Assembly (NCBI RefSeq): GCF_004765815.2
Contig: NZ_ML974128.1
Location: 501,077-565,076 of the forward strand
DNA length: 64,000 nucleotides
Source of the DNA: Halorussus salinus
Lineage (GTDB): Archaea; Halobacteriota; Halobacteria; Halobacteriales; Haladaptataceae
Reading direction: 5' to 3'
Below are positions 25,273 to 33,883 of the stretch, piece by piece; position 1 is the stretch's first letter; each line of letters starts with the position of its first letter. Made by a program: the position numbers and the translations under genes. The notes under the pieces were generated by a model. It did not search any database and was not told where the DNA came from. It was given only the letters and a program-made list of their open reading frames with translations.

Positions 25273-26736
25273 ATGTCTCACGAGCCGTACCGACGAGGAG
25301 GCCGGGAGTATCGACACACCGAGGAGCGCGGGCGGGGCGACCAGCGCGGGAACGACCAGCGGCAGGGCAATCAGCCACGAGGAGACGACCGAAGTCCCGA
25401 GCAGGTCGAACAGGACGTGAAGCGTCGGATGCAGGGCGGCGAAAACATCGTCCCCGCAAACAGCGCCGAAGGACGGGACCGCCAGCCCCGACAGTCGGCC
25501 CGCGGGCGGCAGGTCAGCGTGCGTTTCGGCGGCGGCTCGCGCCAGCGGGGCAACCACATCCCGCGCGAGCGGGACTCCTCGCAGGACTCGCAGACCGGGC
25601 GCGGGCAGTCGGGTGGCCAACGGTCCGGTAGCGGGCAGTCGGCGGGTCGGCAGTCCGGCGGTCGGGAGTCGGACCGACGCTCCTCGGCGTACCAGTCCGG
25701 CGGTCGGCAGTCCGGCCAGCGGTCGGCCGGTCGTCAGTCGAGCGGCCAGCAGTTCTCCGGCCAGCAGGGCGCGCAGGACCAGCACCACACACAGCGGAGC
25801 CAACAGCACGCGCGAGGTCAGCAGCAGTCGCAGGGCCGCCAGCGTACGCGGGACTTCCAGCAGACGGGCGGTCAACGCCAGTCCGAGCGCCAGCGGACGA
25901 GTCGTCACACGCTCTCGTTCGGCGGCGAGTCGCGCCACCGGTCGGGCCACGCCGGGCGACCGGAGGGCGGCGAGCAGTTCTCGCAGTCGGAGCGACGGGG
26001 CGGCCAGTCCGAGCGGAGTCAGCAGTCGAACCGAGGCCAGCGACCGAACCGCGACCAGCGACCGCAGGGCCAGCAGTCGGGACGCGGCGCGTCGGCCGAG
26101 TCGCCTCGGCGACGACCGTCGCCACAGCAGTCCCACCAACGGGGGTCGTCTCGCGAGGAGTCCCACCGCCAGTCGCCACAGGAGGAGTCTCGTGGCCACT
26201 CGTCGCAGAACCAGTCACCCAAGCAGTCGTCTCAGCATCAGCAATCGCCTCAGCATCAGCAGTCGCCTCAGCATCAGCAGTCGTCTCAGCATCAGCAGTC
26301 GTCTCAGCACCAACAGTCGCCGCGACACGAGCAATCGTCCGGACGGCGACAGCCCGCCGAGCAACGGCAGTCCTCGGGACAGCGCCAACAGGAGCGACGA
26401 ACGCAGTCGAAGCAACCCCACCAGCAACCGAGCGGCGGGCAGTCCTACTCCCGGCGACTCGAAGTGACTCGCCAGCGCACCGAGCGCCGGTCCGGCCCGG
26501 TTCCGACCGGCCCGGCCGGGACGCCCCAACAGCACGACGAGCGCGGGCGCGAGGAGCGCCAGCAGACGGACCGGCGGTACGGAAGCCGGGAGAGGCGCGC
26601 TAGCGGTCGGAGCGACCGGTCCGACCGGTCGCAGGGTGAGACCTACAGCCAGCAGGTCGAGAACCGCGACGCGGACCGGTCGCACGCCGACGAGGAGCAG
26701 TATCGCTCCTCGGACCGACGGGACGACCGGTACTGA
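25273..26736 (+). CDS. Large disordered Arg/Gln/Ser-rich protein
   Basis: 487 residues made almost wholly of R, Q, S, G, D, E and H; no hydrophobic core, signal peptide or known domain. It is strongly basic, which is rare in haloarchaea. Residues about 315-355 are six-residue repeats of the type (S/P)QHQQS, encoded by 18-bp DNA repeats at 26221-26330. Consistent GC-rich third positions, an ATG with a GGGGAGAG ribosome site, and a strong promoter support coding. The C-terminal DRRYGSR also occurs in the protein at 32127, which has a similar composition. Function unknown; nucleic-acid binding or condensate formation is only an inference. A long opposite-strand frame is an artefact. Confidence 0.68.
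   Translation: MSHEPYRRGGREYRHTEERGRGDQRGNDQRQGNQPRGDDRSPEQVEQDVKRRMQGGENIVPANSAEGRDRQPRQSARGRQVSVRFGGGSRQRGNHIPRERDSSQDSQTGRGQSGGQRSGSGQSAGRQSGGRESDRRSSAYQSGGRQSGQRSAGRQSSGQQFSGQQGAQDQHHTQRSQQHARGQQQSQGRQRTRDFQQTGGQRQSERQRTSRHTLSFGGESRHRSGHAGRPEGGEQFSQSERRGGQSERSQQSNRGQRPNRDQRPQGQQSGRGASAESPRRRPSPQQSHQRGSSREESHRQSPQEESRGHSSQNQSPKQSSQHQQSPQHQQSPQHQQSSQHQQSSQHQQSPRHEQSSGRRQPAEQRQSSGQRQQERRTQSKQPHQQPSGGQSYSRRLEVTRQRTERRSGPVPTGPAGTPQQHDERGREERQQTDRRYGSRERRASGRSDRSDRSQGETYSQQVENRDADRSHADEEQYRSSDRRDDRY
26221..26330 (+). repeat. 18-bp coding tandem repeat
   Basis: About six units of the type CAGCATCAGCAGTCGYCT, with changes mainly at T/C in the SPQ/SSQ codon. They encode the (S/P)QHQQS repeats of the disordered protein. 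Confidence 0.8.
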
Positions 26737-26865
26737 CGACCGCACTCGCCGAACCGAAACGCCGCTATTCTTCGCGTTTCCGGCGGACCGCTTCGTCGCG
26801 CGCGTTCTCGCGCACGGTCGGTCGTGGGCGCGACGGGACTCTCGTCGAGGGTCGTTCTACCTCGA

Positions 26866-27168
26866 CTACCGCCGGACGCGAAAGCCCTCCTCGCCCTCGG
26901 GGTCCTCGTACTCGACGCTCACGTCGTCCACGTCGGCGGCGGGACTGCCCGTGTGACACCACTCGACCATCTCGCCGACGGTCTCGTCGGGACCCTCGAA
27001 GACGGCCTCGACGCGCCCGTCCGAGAGGTTCCGGACCCAGCCGTCGATGCCCTTCTCGCGGGCGGTGTCGCGGGTGTTCGCTCGGTAGTAGACGCCCTGT
27101 ACCGTCCCGGAGACGAAGACGCGTGCGCGGGTTCGCTCCTCGTCGTCACTTCCGGAGTCGTTCGACAT
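26866..27168 (-). CDS. acyP: Acylphosphatase
   Basis: 100 residues from the ATG at 27168 (MSNDSG). The core is canonical: VFVSGTVQGVYYRANTRDTA contains the catalytic Arg, and GWVRNLSDGRVEAVFEG the catalytic Asn. The enzyme hydrolyses acyl-phosphates such as carbamoyl phosphate and 1,3-bisphosphoglycerate. A short acidic N-terminal extension is typical of halophiles. It is divergent from the SRPBCC gene. Confidence 0.93.
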   Translation of the reverse strand: MSNDSGSDDEERTRARVFVSGTVQGVYYRANTRDTAREKGIDGWVRNLSDGRVEAVFEGPDETVGEMVEWCHTGSPAADVDDVSVEYEDPEGEEGFRVRR

Positions 27169-27273
27169 GGCCGGTCGGTCGTTCGTCGCGCTGACGGAAG
27201 GCGATTTGGATGGACGCGAATCGGTCACAAGATACAACGGGGGTTCTACCGAGGAGATTGTGGGGGAGACGAC

Positions 27274-27978
27274 GTGAGACAGTACACGACCGAAAGACGG
27301 ACCGGGAACAGGACCGGGAGAGAGACCGACGACGCGACCGGAAGCGAGACCGGCGGAGCGAACGCGCGAACGGGGGCCGCGACGCTGGTCGGGGGCGCGC
27401 TCGCACTCGTCGCGGGGTGGCTAGTGTACCGGCGATTGAACCGGGAATCGAGAGGCTCCCGGTCGGACGACGAGGAGAGCGCGCCCGAGCGCATCACAAT
27501 CCGACGCGCCGTCACCGTGGGCGCGCCCGCCGACGACCTGTACGAGTTCTGGCGCGACCCGGAGCGACTGACGCGAATCGCGGGGGAGGTCGCGGAGGTC
27601 GCCGCCGCGGGCGACGAGCGTCACCGCTGGACGCTGGCCGCGCCGCTCGGCCTGACGGTGGGGTGGGAGACCGAGATACTGGAAGACCGGCCCGGCGAGG
27701 TCCTGCGCTGGCGGTCCGAAGCGGGCGCGCTGGTCCCGCACGAGGCGTCGGTGCGCTTCCGCCCCGCACCGGCCGACCGCGGGACCGAGGTGACGCTCGA
27801 ACTGCTCGTCGACCCGCCGGGCGGGTCGGCGGGCGCGAAGGCGCTGGACCTGCTCGGCGTCGTGCCCGAGACGCTGGCGAGCAAGGCGCTCTACCGGTTC
27901 AAGAGCCTCGCGGAGACCGGCGAGATTCCGACGCTCGAACGCAACCCGTCGGCCCGCGGCCGGGGTGATTGGGTGTGA
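27274..27978 (+). CDS. SRPBCC (START-like) membrane-anchored protein
   Basis: 234 residues from GTG 27274, preceded by GGGGGAG. Residues about 30-50 are a transmembrane segment (AATLVGGALALVAGWLVY). Residues about 70-215 are a polyketide cyclase/START-like fold: RRAVTVGAPADDLYEFWRDP, a typical SRPBCC start, and GWETEILEDRPGEVLRWRS. The ligand is unknown. The stop overlaps the next gene's start by 4 nt, coupling it to the zinc alcohol dehydrogenase, an arrangement that suggests shared regulation. Confidence 0.82.
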   Translation: MRQYTTERRTGNRTGRETDDATGSETGGANARTGAATLVGGALALVAGWLVYRRLNRESRGSRSDDEESAPERITIRRAVTVGAPADDLYEFWRDPERLTRIAGEVAEVAAAGDERHRWTLAAPLGLTVGWETEILEDRPGEVLRWRSEAGALVPHEASVRFRPAPADRGTEVTLELLVDPPGGSAGAKALDLLGVVPETLASKALYRFKSLAETGEIPTLERNPSARGRGDWV

Positions 27979-29144
27979 GGGCGCTCTGTTGGGAGGGCGT
28001 CGAGGACCTGCGGGTCGAAGACGTGCCCGACCCCGAACTCGTCAACCCGCGCGACGTGGTGCTGGAGGTCGGCCTGACGACGACCTGCGGGTCGGACCTC
28101 CACTTCATCGACGGCTACCTCCCGACGATGCGGGAGGGCGACGTTATCGGCCACGAGTTCATGGGCGAGGTCCGGGAGGTCGGCCGCAAGGTCGAGTCGG
28201 TCGAGGAGGGCGACCGCGTGGTCGTCCCGTCGTTCGTCGGGTGTGGCAACTGCGGCTACTGCGTGGATGACCTCTGGTCGCTGTGTGACAACACCAACCC
28301 GAACCCGGAGCTACAGGAGCCGATTCTGGGCTACCCGACCGCGGGCATCTACGGCTACACCCACGCGTTCGGCGGGTACGCTGGCTCGCACGCCGAGTAC
28401 GTCCGGGTGCCCCACGCCGACGCCAACTGCTTCGCGGTGCCCGACGAACTGAGCGACGAGCAGGCGCTGTTCGCCTCCGACGCGTGGCCCACCGGCTACA
28501 TGGGCGCGGACTTCTGTGACATCGAGGAGGGCGACACGGTGGCGGTCTGGGGATGCGGCGGCGTGGGGCTGATGGCCCAACAGAGTGCCGCGCTGATGGG
28601 TGCCGAGCGCGTCGTCGGCATCGACCGGTTCCCGGAGCGACTCCGGATGGCCAGAAACGAGGCGGGGTCCGAGACCATCGACTACACCGAAGTAGACAGC
28701 GTCGTGGACGAACTTAAGGCGATGACCGGCGGGCGCGGCCCGGACGCCTGCATCGACGCGGTGGGGATGGAGGCCCACGGCACCGGCCCGATGCACGCCT
28801 ACGACGAGGCCAAACAGCGAATGCGACTCCACACCGACCGCGGCGAGGCGCTCCGGCAGGCGATGGTCGCCTGTCGGAAGGGCGGTACGCTCTCGATTCT
28901 GGGCGTCTACGGCGTGATGGACAAGTTCCCGCTCGGCGTCGCGATGAACAAGGGGCTGACCATCCGCACCGCCCAACAGCACGGCCAGCGGTACGTCCCC
29001 GAACTCCTCGACCACGTCGCGGAGGGCCGGATGGACCCCTCGTATCTGGCGACTCACGAGTTCTCGCTCGAAGAGTCACCTCGCGGCTACGAGATGTTCA
29101 AAGAGAAGGAAGACGGCTGTGTCAGAGCCGTTTTCCGGCCCTGA
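27975..29144 (+). CDS. Zinc-dependent alcohol dehydrogenase
   Basis: 389 residues from GTG 27975 (MRALCWEG), overlapping the upstream stop as GTGA; a TTG at 27969 would add two residues. It is a medium-chain dehydrogenase: TTTCGSDLHF and GHEFMGEV supply catalytic zinc ligands, the Cys-rich GCGNCGYCVDDLWSLC forms the structural zinc lobe, and WGCGGVGLMA is the nucleotide-binding turn. The insert around 260-300 (AHGTGPMHAYDEAK) is typical of glutathione-independent formaldehyde-dehydrogenase-like enzymes; the substrate is not proven. Confidence 0.9.
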   Translation: MRALCWEGVEDLRVEDVPDPELVNPRDVVLEVGLTTTCGSDLHFIDGYLPTMREGDVIGHEFMGEVREVGRKVESVEEGDRVVVPSFVGCGNCGYCVDDLWSLCDNTNPNPELQEPILGYPTAGIYGYTHAFGGYAGSHAEYVRVPHADANCFAVPDELSDEQALFASDAWPTGYMGADFCDIEEGDTVAVWGCGGVGLMAQQSAALMGAERVVGIDRFPERLRMARNEAGSETIDYTEVDSVVDELKAMTGGRGPDACIDAVGMEAHGTGPMHAYDEAKQRMRLHTDRGEALRQAMVACRKGGTLSILGVYGVMDKFPLGVAMNKGLTIRTAQQHGQRYVPELLDHVAEGRMDPSYLATHEFSLEESPRGYEMFKEKEDGCVRAVFRP

Positions 29145-29171
29145 AACGCTCTTTTCTCTCTTCTCGAAAAC

Positions 29172-30074
29172 TCACTCCCGATTCCGCAGGTAGTGGAACA
29201 CGTACGTCTGGGCGTACCCGGCGTACTCGCCGCCGAACTCCGACCGAATCGCGTCCGAGGTGGCGGCGTACGACCCCCGCTCGCAGTGGGGGTAGTACTC
29301 GCCGATGGCGGTCTGAATCCACGTGTCGAGCGGGACCGCTTCGAGATAGCCCAGCGAAAAGAGAAGCACGCAGTCCGCCACCTTGTCGCCGACGCCGACG
29401 AACGCTTGTATCTCGTCGCGGGCCTCACGGTAGTCGAGTCCCCGAACGTCGTCAGCCGTCGCCTCGCCCGAGGAGACCAACTCCGCGGAACGCTGGACGT
29501 AGGGCGCGCGATAACCTAAGCCTAACTCGCGGAGTTCCTCCTCGGTCGCTCGCGCGAGGCGGTCGGGCGTCGGGTAGGCGTGGTAGGTCTCGCCGTCGAA
29601 GACTACTTCGTCGCCGAACTCGCGGGCGAGGGCGGTCTGCATCTCGTGGATGCGCTCGACGCGCATCTGGGCCGAGCAGATAAACGAAATCAGGCAGGGG
29701 AAAAACGGGTCGTCCACGATGCGAAGCCCTCGGTAGGCGTCGATGGCCGAATCGAGGAGGTCGTCGTCGGGTATCTCCTCGAAGATGGCCGGGAGGTCGT
29801 CGTCGAGCCGGAGTCGCTCGATTACCAGCGAGTCGGCGTCGGTGGTCGCCTCCCACTCGACCACCCCGTCACGCTGGCGGACGCGGACGACCTCGGGGTG
29901 GTCGGCGCGGCCCCCGACGACCGTCGAGTACCACGCCGACCCGCCGCTGGGACCGACGGTCTCGTACATCCGGTCGTCCTCCCGTCGCCAGCAGAACGTC
30001 TGGCCGCTCTCGACGGTCGCCTGTACGTCTACGCCGCCCGATAGCTTCTCGACCGGTATCGAACCCGACTCCAT
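29172..30074 (-). CDS. OGG1-type DNA glycosylase/AP lyase
   Basis: 300 residues from the ATG at 30074; a longer frame upstream is not protein-like. The N-terminal domain has SGQTFCWRR, the OGG1 hallmark. The helix-hairpin-helix-GPD region has VGVGDKVADCVLLFSLGYLE with the nucleophilic lysine at about K231, and VPLDTWI with the essential Asp at about D250. It should remove 8-oxoguanine or a related oxidised base and cut the backbone. It is divergent from UPF0212 with a short shared promoter region. Confidence 0.9.
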   Translation of the reverse strand: MESGSIPVEKLSGGVDVQATVESGQTFCWRREDDRMYETVGPSGGSAWYSTVVGGRADHPEVVRVRQRDGVVEWEATTDADSLVIERLRLDDDLPAIFEEIPDDDLLDSAIDAYRGLRIVDDPFFPCLISFICSAQMRVERIHEMQTALAREFGDEVVFDGETYHAYPTPDRLARATEEELRELGLGYRAPYVQRSAELVSSGEATADDVRGLDYREARDEIQAFVGVGDKVADCVLLFSLGYLEAVPLDTWIQTAIGEYYPHCERGSYAATSDAIRSEFGGEYAGYAQTYVFHYLRNRE

Positions 30075-30159
30075 CGCGGGACCCCAAGCGCCGGACACGG
30101 GCAAACCTTTCGCTTTAGGGCCAAAGTTGATACTGTTGGCGCTACTACTTCTATGCGTC

Positions 30160-30618
30160 ATGAACTGCAGAGTTGTCGTGGAAGCCGCGGTTCCGGTCTA
30201 CGACGTGGAGACGCCGGACGAAGCAGTTCGGATCGCCATCTCGAAGACCGGCGAGTTGCTCAACCCCGACCTCAACTACGTCGAGATCAACATGGGCGAG
30301 CGGTCCTGCCCCCACTGCGGGGAGGAACTCGAACCGGCGTTCATCGCGGCCGACGAGAGTTTGGTCGCGCTCGAACTGGAGATGACTGTGTTCAACGTCG
30401 AGCGCGAGGAACACGCCTCGCGCATCGCCCGGAAGGAGATCGGCCAGCGTCTCGAAAACATCCCGCTGACCGTCCTCGAAGTCGAAGTCATCGAGGAGGA
30501 CGACGACGAGGAATCCGAGGCCGAGACCGACGACGGCGACGACGAGTCCGAGGTCGAGACGAGCGACCGCGACGAAGACGACGAGGTCCTGCCGGAGTTC
30601 GAGGACCTCATCGAGTAA
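30160..30618 (+). CDS. UPF0212 (DUF555) family protein
   Basis: 152 residues from the ATG at 30160. The start MNCRVVVEAAVPVYDVETPD and the ISKTGELLNPDLNYVEI segment are those of archaeal UPF0212. CPHCGEELEPAF supplies a CxxC pair. The C-terminal 40 residues are almost purely Asp/Glu/Ser and disordered, a haloarchaeal addition. Function unknown. Confidence 0.9.
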   Translation: MNCRVVVEAAVPVYDVETPDEAVRIAISKTGELLNPDLNYVEINMGERSCPHCGEELEPAFIAADESLVALELEMTVFNVEREEHASRIARKEIGQRLENIPLTVLEVEVIEEDDDEESEAETDDGDDESEVETSDRDEDDEVLPEFEDLIE

Positions 30619-30886
30619 CGTTCGACGCCGTTCGTCTCCGGTCGCGGGGCGCGACCGGCGGGTCCGACTCGGGTCTCCTCGCGGTAACGACTGCTCTGTC
30701 TTCTCACGATTCGGGAGTGGTGACCTGACTGCTCTCGGTTTTCGGGAATCGAATCCGTCCAGTTAGGGTCGGAGAAACGTCGTTCGAAGGAGGGAACTGC
30801 CGTTCGTAGGAAGACACTACCGCTCACAGGAGAGCGCCGCCGCTACGGTGTGGGGTCGAGGTTCTGAGGAAGCGTCGCGCCGCAGT

Positions 30887-31126
30887 TCAGTCGGCCTTGG
30901 CGGCGACTTTCTCGTCCGCCTCGGCTTCGGTCATCTCGGATGTGATCGCGTTTGCCATCGCGAATACTGCTGCTTTGTGGTCGGTTTTCGATTTATGAAT
31001 AGAAGTCGGTCGTACGCCGAGAGACTCGTATTCGTCGAAGTCGATTTCCGTGCTGTTCTCCGCCTCGAAGTAGTTCCCGACCTCCGCGAGCAGCCCGTGA
31101 AGGTGGATGAGTTCCTGCTTCTTCAT
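30887..31126 (-). CDS. UPF0058 family protein
   Basis: 79 residues from the ATG at 31126 (KKQELIHLHGLLAEVGNYFE), matching archaeal UPF0058. All-helical, acidic, with a coiled-coil-like C-terminal EAEADEK stretch. Function unknown. The 268-nt gap to the UPF0212 stop holds nothing I can assign. Confidence 0.88.
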   Translation of the reverse strand: MKKQELIHLHGLLAEVGNYFEAENSTEIDFDEYESLGVRPTSIHKSKTDHKAAVFAMANAITSEMTEAEADEKVAAKAD

Positions 31127-31151
31127 AACCAAACGACGCTAACAGTTGCAG

Positions 31152-31166
31152 GGTTATAGTATTATC
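31152..31166 (-). promoter_or_regulatory. TATA-type promoter of the UPF0058 gene
   Basis: On the minus strand GATAATACTATAACC lies about 26-40 nt before the ATG at 31126. Confidence 0.55.
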
Positions 31167-31342
31167 TTGAGTCCCGTTAACACGGAGTACGCATTACTCC
31201 TCTCGATACCGCCGTAATCGCAGGTGATAGGCAGTAACACGGTATTGGACTATTGTTGCACACAGTTGTATTCGTTTCATGGGGAAATGCAAGCTTGGTC
31301 GGGCGTAACGCCCGTTCCGTTCGGATTCGGTGCAAGTCTGAA

Positions 31343-31353
31343 AAGTTTTTATC
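31343..31353 (+). promoter_or_regulatory. TATA-type promoter of aIF2-beta
   Basis: AAGTTTTTATC about 24-34 nt before the ATG at 31377, with no ribosome binding site in between; the transcript is probably leaderless. Confidence 0.6.
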
Positions 31354-31376
31354 GGATTGCACTCGTTGGACCATCT

Positions 31377-31784
31377 ATGGAAGGTTACGACGACCACCTC
31401 GAACGGGCGATGGACGAGACTCCCGACATCGAGGAGGGCGGCGACCGCTTCGACGTGCCCGACGCCGACGTGCGTCAAGAGGGCAACGTCACCGTCTACG
31501 AGAACTTCCAAGACACGCTCGACGTACTCGGCCGCGACGAGGAGCGCGTGCTGAAATTCCTCCAAGACGAATTAGGGACCAGCGCGCACATAGACGAGAG
31601 CGGCCGCGCGCGCCTGACCGGCGAGTTCGGCCAGCGGCGCATCGACGAGGCCATCGACGAGTACGCCGACGAGTTCGTCGTCTGTCCGGAGTGCGGTCTG
31701 CCCGACACGCAACTCGAACGAGAACAGGGCGCGCTGTTGTTGCGGTGCGAGGCGTGCGGTGCCCGCTCCGCGACCAGCGACTGA
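31377..31784 (+). CDS. eif2b: Translation initiation factor aIF2, beta subunit
   Basis: 135 residues, the normal archaeal length. The central domain (VLKFLQDELGTSAHIDESGRARLTGEFGQRRI) and the C-terminal zinc ribbon CPECGLPDTQ...LLRCEACGA are those of aIF2-beta. It forms the heterotrimer that carries initiator Met-tRNA to the small ribosomal subunit. It converges on the zinc-ribbon gene at 31785 with stop codons directly abutting. Confidence 0.95.
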   Translation: MEGYDDHLERAMDETPDIEEGGDRFDVPDADVRQEGNVTVYENFQDTLDVLGRDEERVLKFLQDELGTSAHIDESGRARLTGEFGQRRIDEAIDEYADEFVVCPECGLPDTQLEREQGALLLRCEACGARSATSD

Positions 31785-31964
31785 CTACTTGAACTGCTTG
31801 AGCGTCTCCAAGTCCCGTTCGGTCCGCGTGAACTCCGACATCCGCCGCGAGGCGTGACAGTTCGGGCAGTGGAACGTGTCGGTGGGGTCCGGCAGGTCGT
31901 CCGGCGACGCTTCCCAGTCCTTGCCACACTCCGGACAGAGCAACCGCACGTACGTTTCGTTCAT
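31785..31964 (-). CDS. Small zinc-ribbon protein
   Basis: 59 residues from the ATG at 31964. Two CxxC pairs (LLCPECGKDW and HCPNCHASRRM) form a zinc ribbon; the rest is acidic or basic helix ending LETLKQFK. It is one of the short haloarchaeal zinc proteins (possibly the DUF7836 group, not checked). Its stop abuts the aIF2-beta stop. Confidence 0.75.
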   Translation of the reverse strand: MNETYVRLLCPECGKDWEASPDDLPDPTDTFHCPNCHASRRMSEFTRTERDLETLKQFK

Positions 31965-32059
31965 ACAAAGAACCATGCGCGTGGCTGATAGAAAAAACTT
32001 GTCGCGGAGTGCCAACTCGTTGAAACCGCTGGCGTCGTCGTGCCTTCGGTCGTTTTGGC

Positions 32060-32126
32060 GGTTTCGAACCATCAGCCAGTACGGCTAAGGACGTTCTCGC
32101 GCAACCTCCTCGCGGGGGTTTCGAAC
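32060..32126 (+). promoter_or_regulatory. Repeated GGTTTCGAAC and hairpin before the 32127 gene
   Basis: GGTTTCGAAC occurs at 32060-32069 and again at 32117-32126, directly before the ATG. AACCTCC (32103-32109) can pair with GGGGGTT (32114-32120), which would fold the start region. Confidence 0.4.
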
Positions 32127-32834
32127 ATGGCTAATCCACACGAGGAACGGCGACGGCGCGACGCGGCGGACGAGGACGAACTACACGAGAGCCGAGAAAC
32201 TCGTCACCAGAGTTGGACGGAGTTGGACGAGGACCGAAGCGACCAGACGCGACGAGACGACGACCGGACGCGACGAGGAGACCAGCAGACCCGGAGCGGC
32301 GACCACCCCGCGGACGAACGACACACGAACGACTACGGGGACGCCGCCGACCGCGACCACGAGCGTCGCACCGGACACCGGACCGGCCACGAGTCCCACG
32401 AGGAGGACCGTCGCTCGCGGTCCGACCGCCAGCCGAACCACGACGAGACCGGGCACGGACACGCGAACCGGTGGGGAAGCAACCGGACCCACGGCGGCGA
32501 CCGAAACGGTAGCGAGCGGTCGAACCGACCCGACAGCGACCACTACGGGAAAGCCGACCGCCGACAGGGCGGCCACGGCGCGGACTCCTCGCGGACCGGG
32601 AGCCAGCGCGGGAGTCACAACGAGGAGGGCGTCTCGGGTCGGATGACCGGCCAGCGGGGCAGTCCCGACCGTCACGGCGACCCGAGAGAGTCGGAGTTCC
32701 GCGACGAGACTCGCGGCGAGCGCGAACACCGCCACGGCGGCGAGCGCGGGACCAGCGAGCGCGACCGCCGCTACGGGAGTCGCCACGGTCACGGGAGCCA
32801 GCGCGAGACCGAGCGTCGCCAGTCGTCGCACTGA
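32127..32834 (+). CDS. Disordered Arg/Asp/Ser/His-rich protein
   Basis: 235 residues from the ATG at 32127, made of R, D, E, S, G, H and Q, with no hydrophobic core or known domain. It resembles the protein at 25273 in composition and shares DRRYGSR near the C-terminus and GSQRGS-like runs; here Asp/Glu balance the Arg. GC-rich third positions support coding, and the equally long opposite-strand frame reads as an Ala/Val/Leu-rich artefact. Function unknown. Confidence 0.62.
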   Translation: MANPHEERRRRDAADEDELHESRETRHQSWTELDEDRSDQTRRDDDRTRRGDQQTRSGDHPADERHTNDYGDAADRDHERRTGHRTGHESHEEDRRSRSDRQPNHDETGHGHANRWGSNRTHGGDRNGSERSNRPDSDHYGKADRRQGGHGADSSRTGSQRGSHNEEGVSGRMTGQRGSPDRHGDPRESEFRDETRGEREHRHGGERGTSERDRRYGSRHGHGSQRETERRQSSH

Positions 32835-32886
32835 CGACGCCTCCGGGCGAGTAATCTATTTTCCACCAAATCGGGACTCCGACGAG

Positions 32887-33483
32887 TCAGTACGGGCCGC
32901 CGCCCCCGGAGGTGGTGGTCGTTTCGGTGCCTCCTCGTCCGGATTCGGTCGTCGCCTCCGTCTCCTCTCGGCCCGATTCGGTCGTCGTCTCGGCCGCTCC
33001 CGGACAGGCCGGGTTCACGACGAACCACGCGTCACCGACGCCCTGCCCGTTCGCGTCGTCGGGGCGCTGGTCCTCGGCGAACGTGTACAGCGGCATTCCG
33101 TTGTACGTGACCTGTCGCGACCCGTCCTCGCGCTCGGTCGTCCCGACATCGCCGACCAGTCCGTCGGGAACGGTCGGGGACTCCTCGACGGTCAGGGGCG
33201 GCCACGCTTCGGCGCACTGGTCGTAGCAGGTACTCTCGCCGCCCTCGTCCTGCGTGAACCGGTAGAGCGTCATCCCCTCACCGTCGGTCAAGACGACGCC
33301 GTACTCGGGATGCGTCGTCACTTGTAACGTGAACCGGGTCTCCTCTTGCTGGGTCGTCGTCTCCTGTGCCCGCCCGGTGGTCTCGGTCTCCTGTCGATTT
33401 TCACTCGCGCCCGCGAACCCGATACTCGACCCCACGAGGCCGAGTCCGGACGCTCGCAGGAGCGTTCTCCTCGTCAGTGCCAT
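32887..33483 (-). CDS. Tat-exported protein with secreted-repeat (COG4315-type) domain
   Basis: 198 residues. LTRRTLLRASGLG is a Tat motif; cleavage is near residue 28 after an Ala-rich stretch. The body contains two copies of the PF03640-type motif: YGVVLTDGEGMTLYRFTQDE with CYDQCAEAWPPL, and RQVTYNGMPLYTFAEDQ with a terminal Cys region (NPACPG). Thr/Glu-rich linkers flank it, and the tail is TTTSGGGGPY. These domains occur in secreted lipoproteins of unknown function. Confidence 0.85.
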   Translation of the reverse strand: MALTRRTLLRASGLGLVGSSIGFAGASENRQETETTGRAQETTTQQEETRFTLQVTTHPEYGVVLTDGEGMTLYRFTQDEGGESTCYDQCAEAWPPLTVEESPTVPDGLVGDVGTTEREDGSRQVTYNGMPLYTFAEDQRPDDANGQGVGDAWFVVNPACPGAAETTTESGREETEATTESGRGGTETTTTSGGGGPY

Positions 33484-33598
33484 GCTAGCATCTATCACGA
33501 ACTTCCGCAAATCGGTTATCGAAAGTTCCCGTTACGTTTCGGCCAAATTCACCGTTTCGGGCCCGGAGAGTTACACGTCGGACCGCGGGTTCGCCGAA

Positions 33599-33883
33599 TC
33601 AGACGGTGAAGAGGTGTCCCTCGCGCGGCACGTCGAACAGGCCCACGCGCGCACCCGCGTCCAACCACGCGTGACCGTAGGAAAAGGAGGCGAGCGCGTT
33701 CACGAGGTCGTCGTTCTCCCGGAAGTGACGACCGTCTTCGAGGTACGAACGCGCCATCTCCAGACACTCGGCGGCGGCCTCGCCCATCGGGGTCTCCTCT
33801 GGCGGCGCGATTTCGGCGGCGTCGAGGGCCTCCGCGAGCAGGCCCTCGTATCGGTCGGTCTTCTCCTCGAGGTCGGCGGGCAT
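33599..33883 (-). CDS. DUF357 family protein
   Basis: 94 residues, all-helical, with the DUF357 signature DLVNALASFSYGHAWLDAGARVGLF. Archaeal family with no known function. It is encoded alone on the minus strand between a Tat protein and the divergent thioredoxin reductase gene. Confidence 0.9.
   Translation of the reverse strand: MPADLEEKTDRYEGLLAEALDAAEIAPPEETPMGEAAAECLEMARSYLEDGRHFRENDDLVNALASFSYGHAWLDAGARVGLFDVPREGHLFTV

Noticed and set aside
24847-26199. 450-codon minus-strand frame over copy B and the disordered-protein gene
   Set aside because: It crosses a promoter and a non-coding repeat, has no promoter of its own, and is Leu/Arg-rich only because it is the complement of Arg/Gln/Ser codons.
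26221-26330. Possible CRISPR array (CAGCATCAGCAGTCG repeats)
   Set aside because: Units are contiguous, 18 bp, without spacers, and in frame inside a coding sequence; no cas genes nearby.
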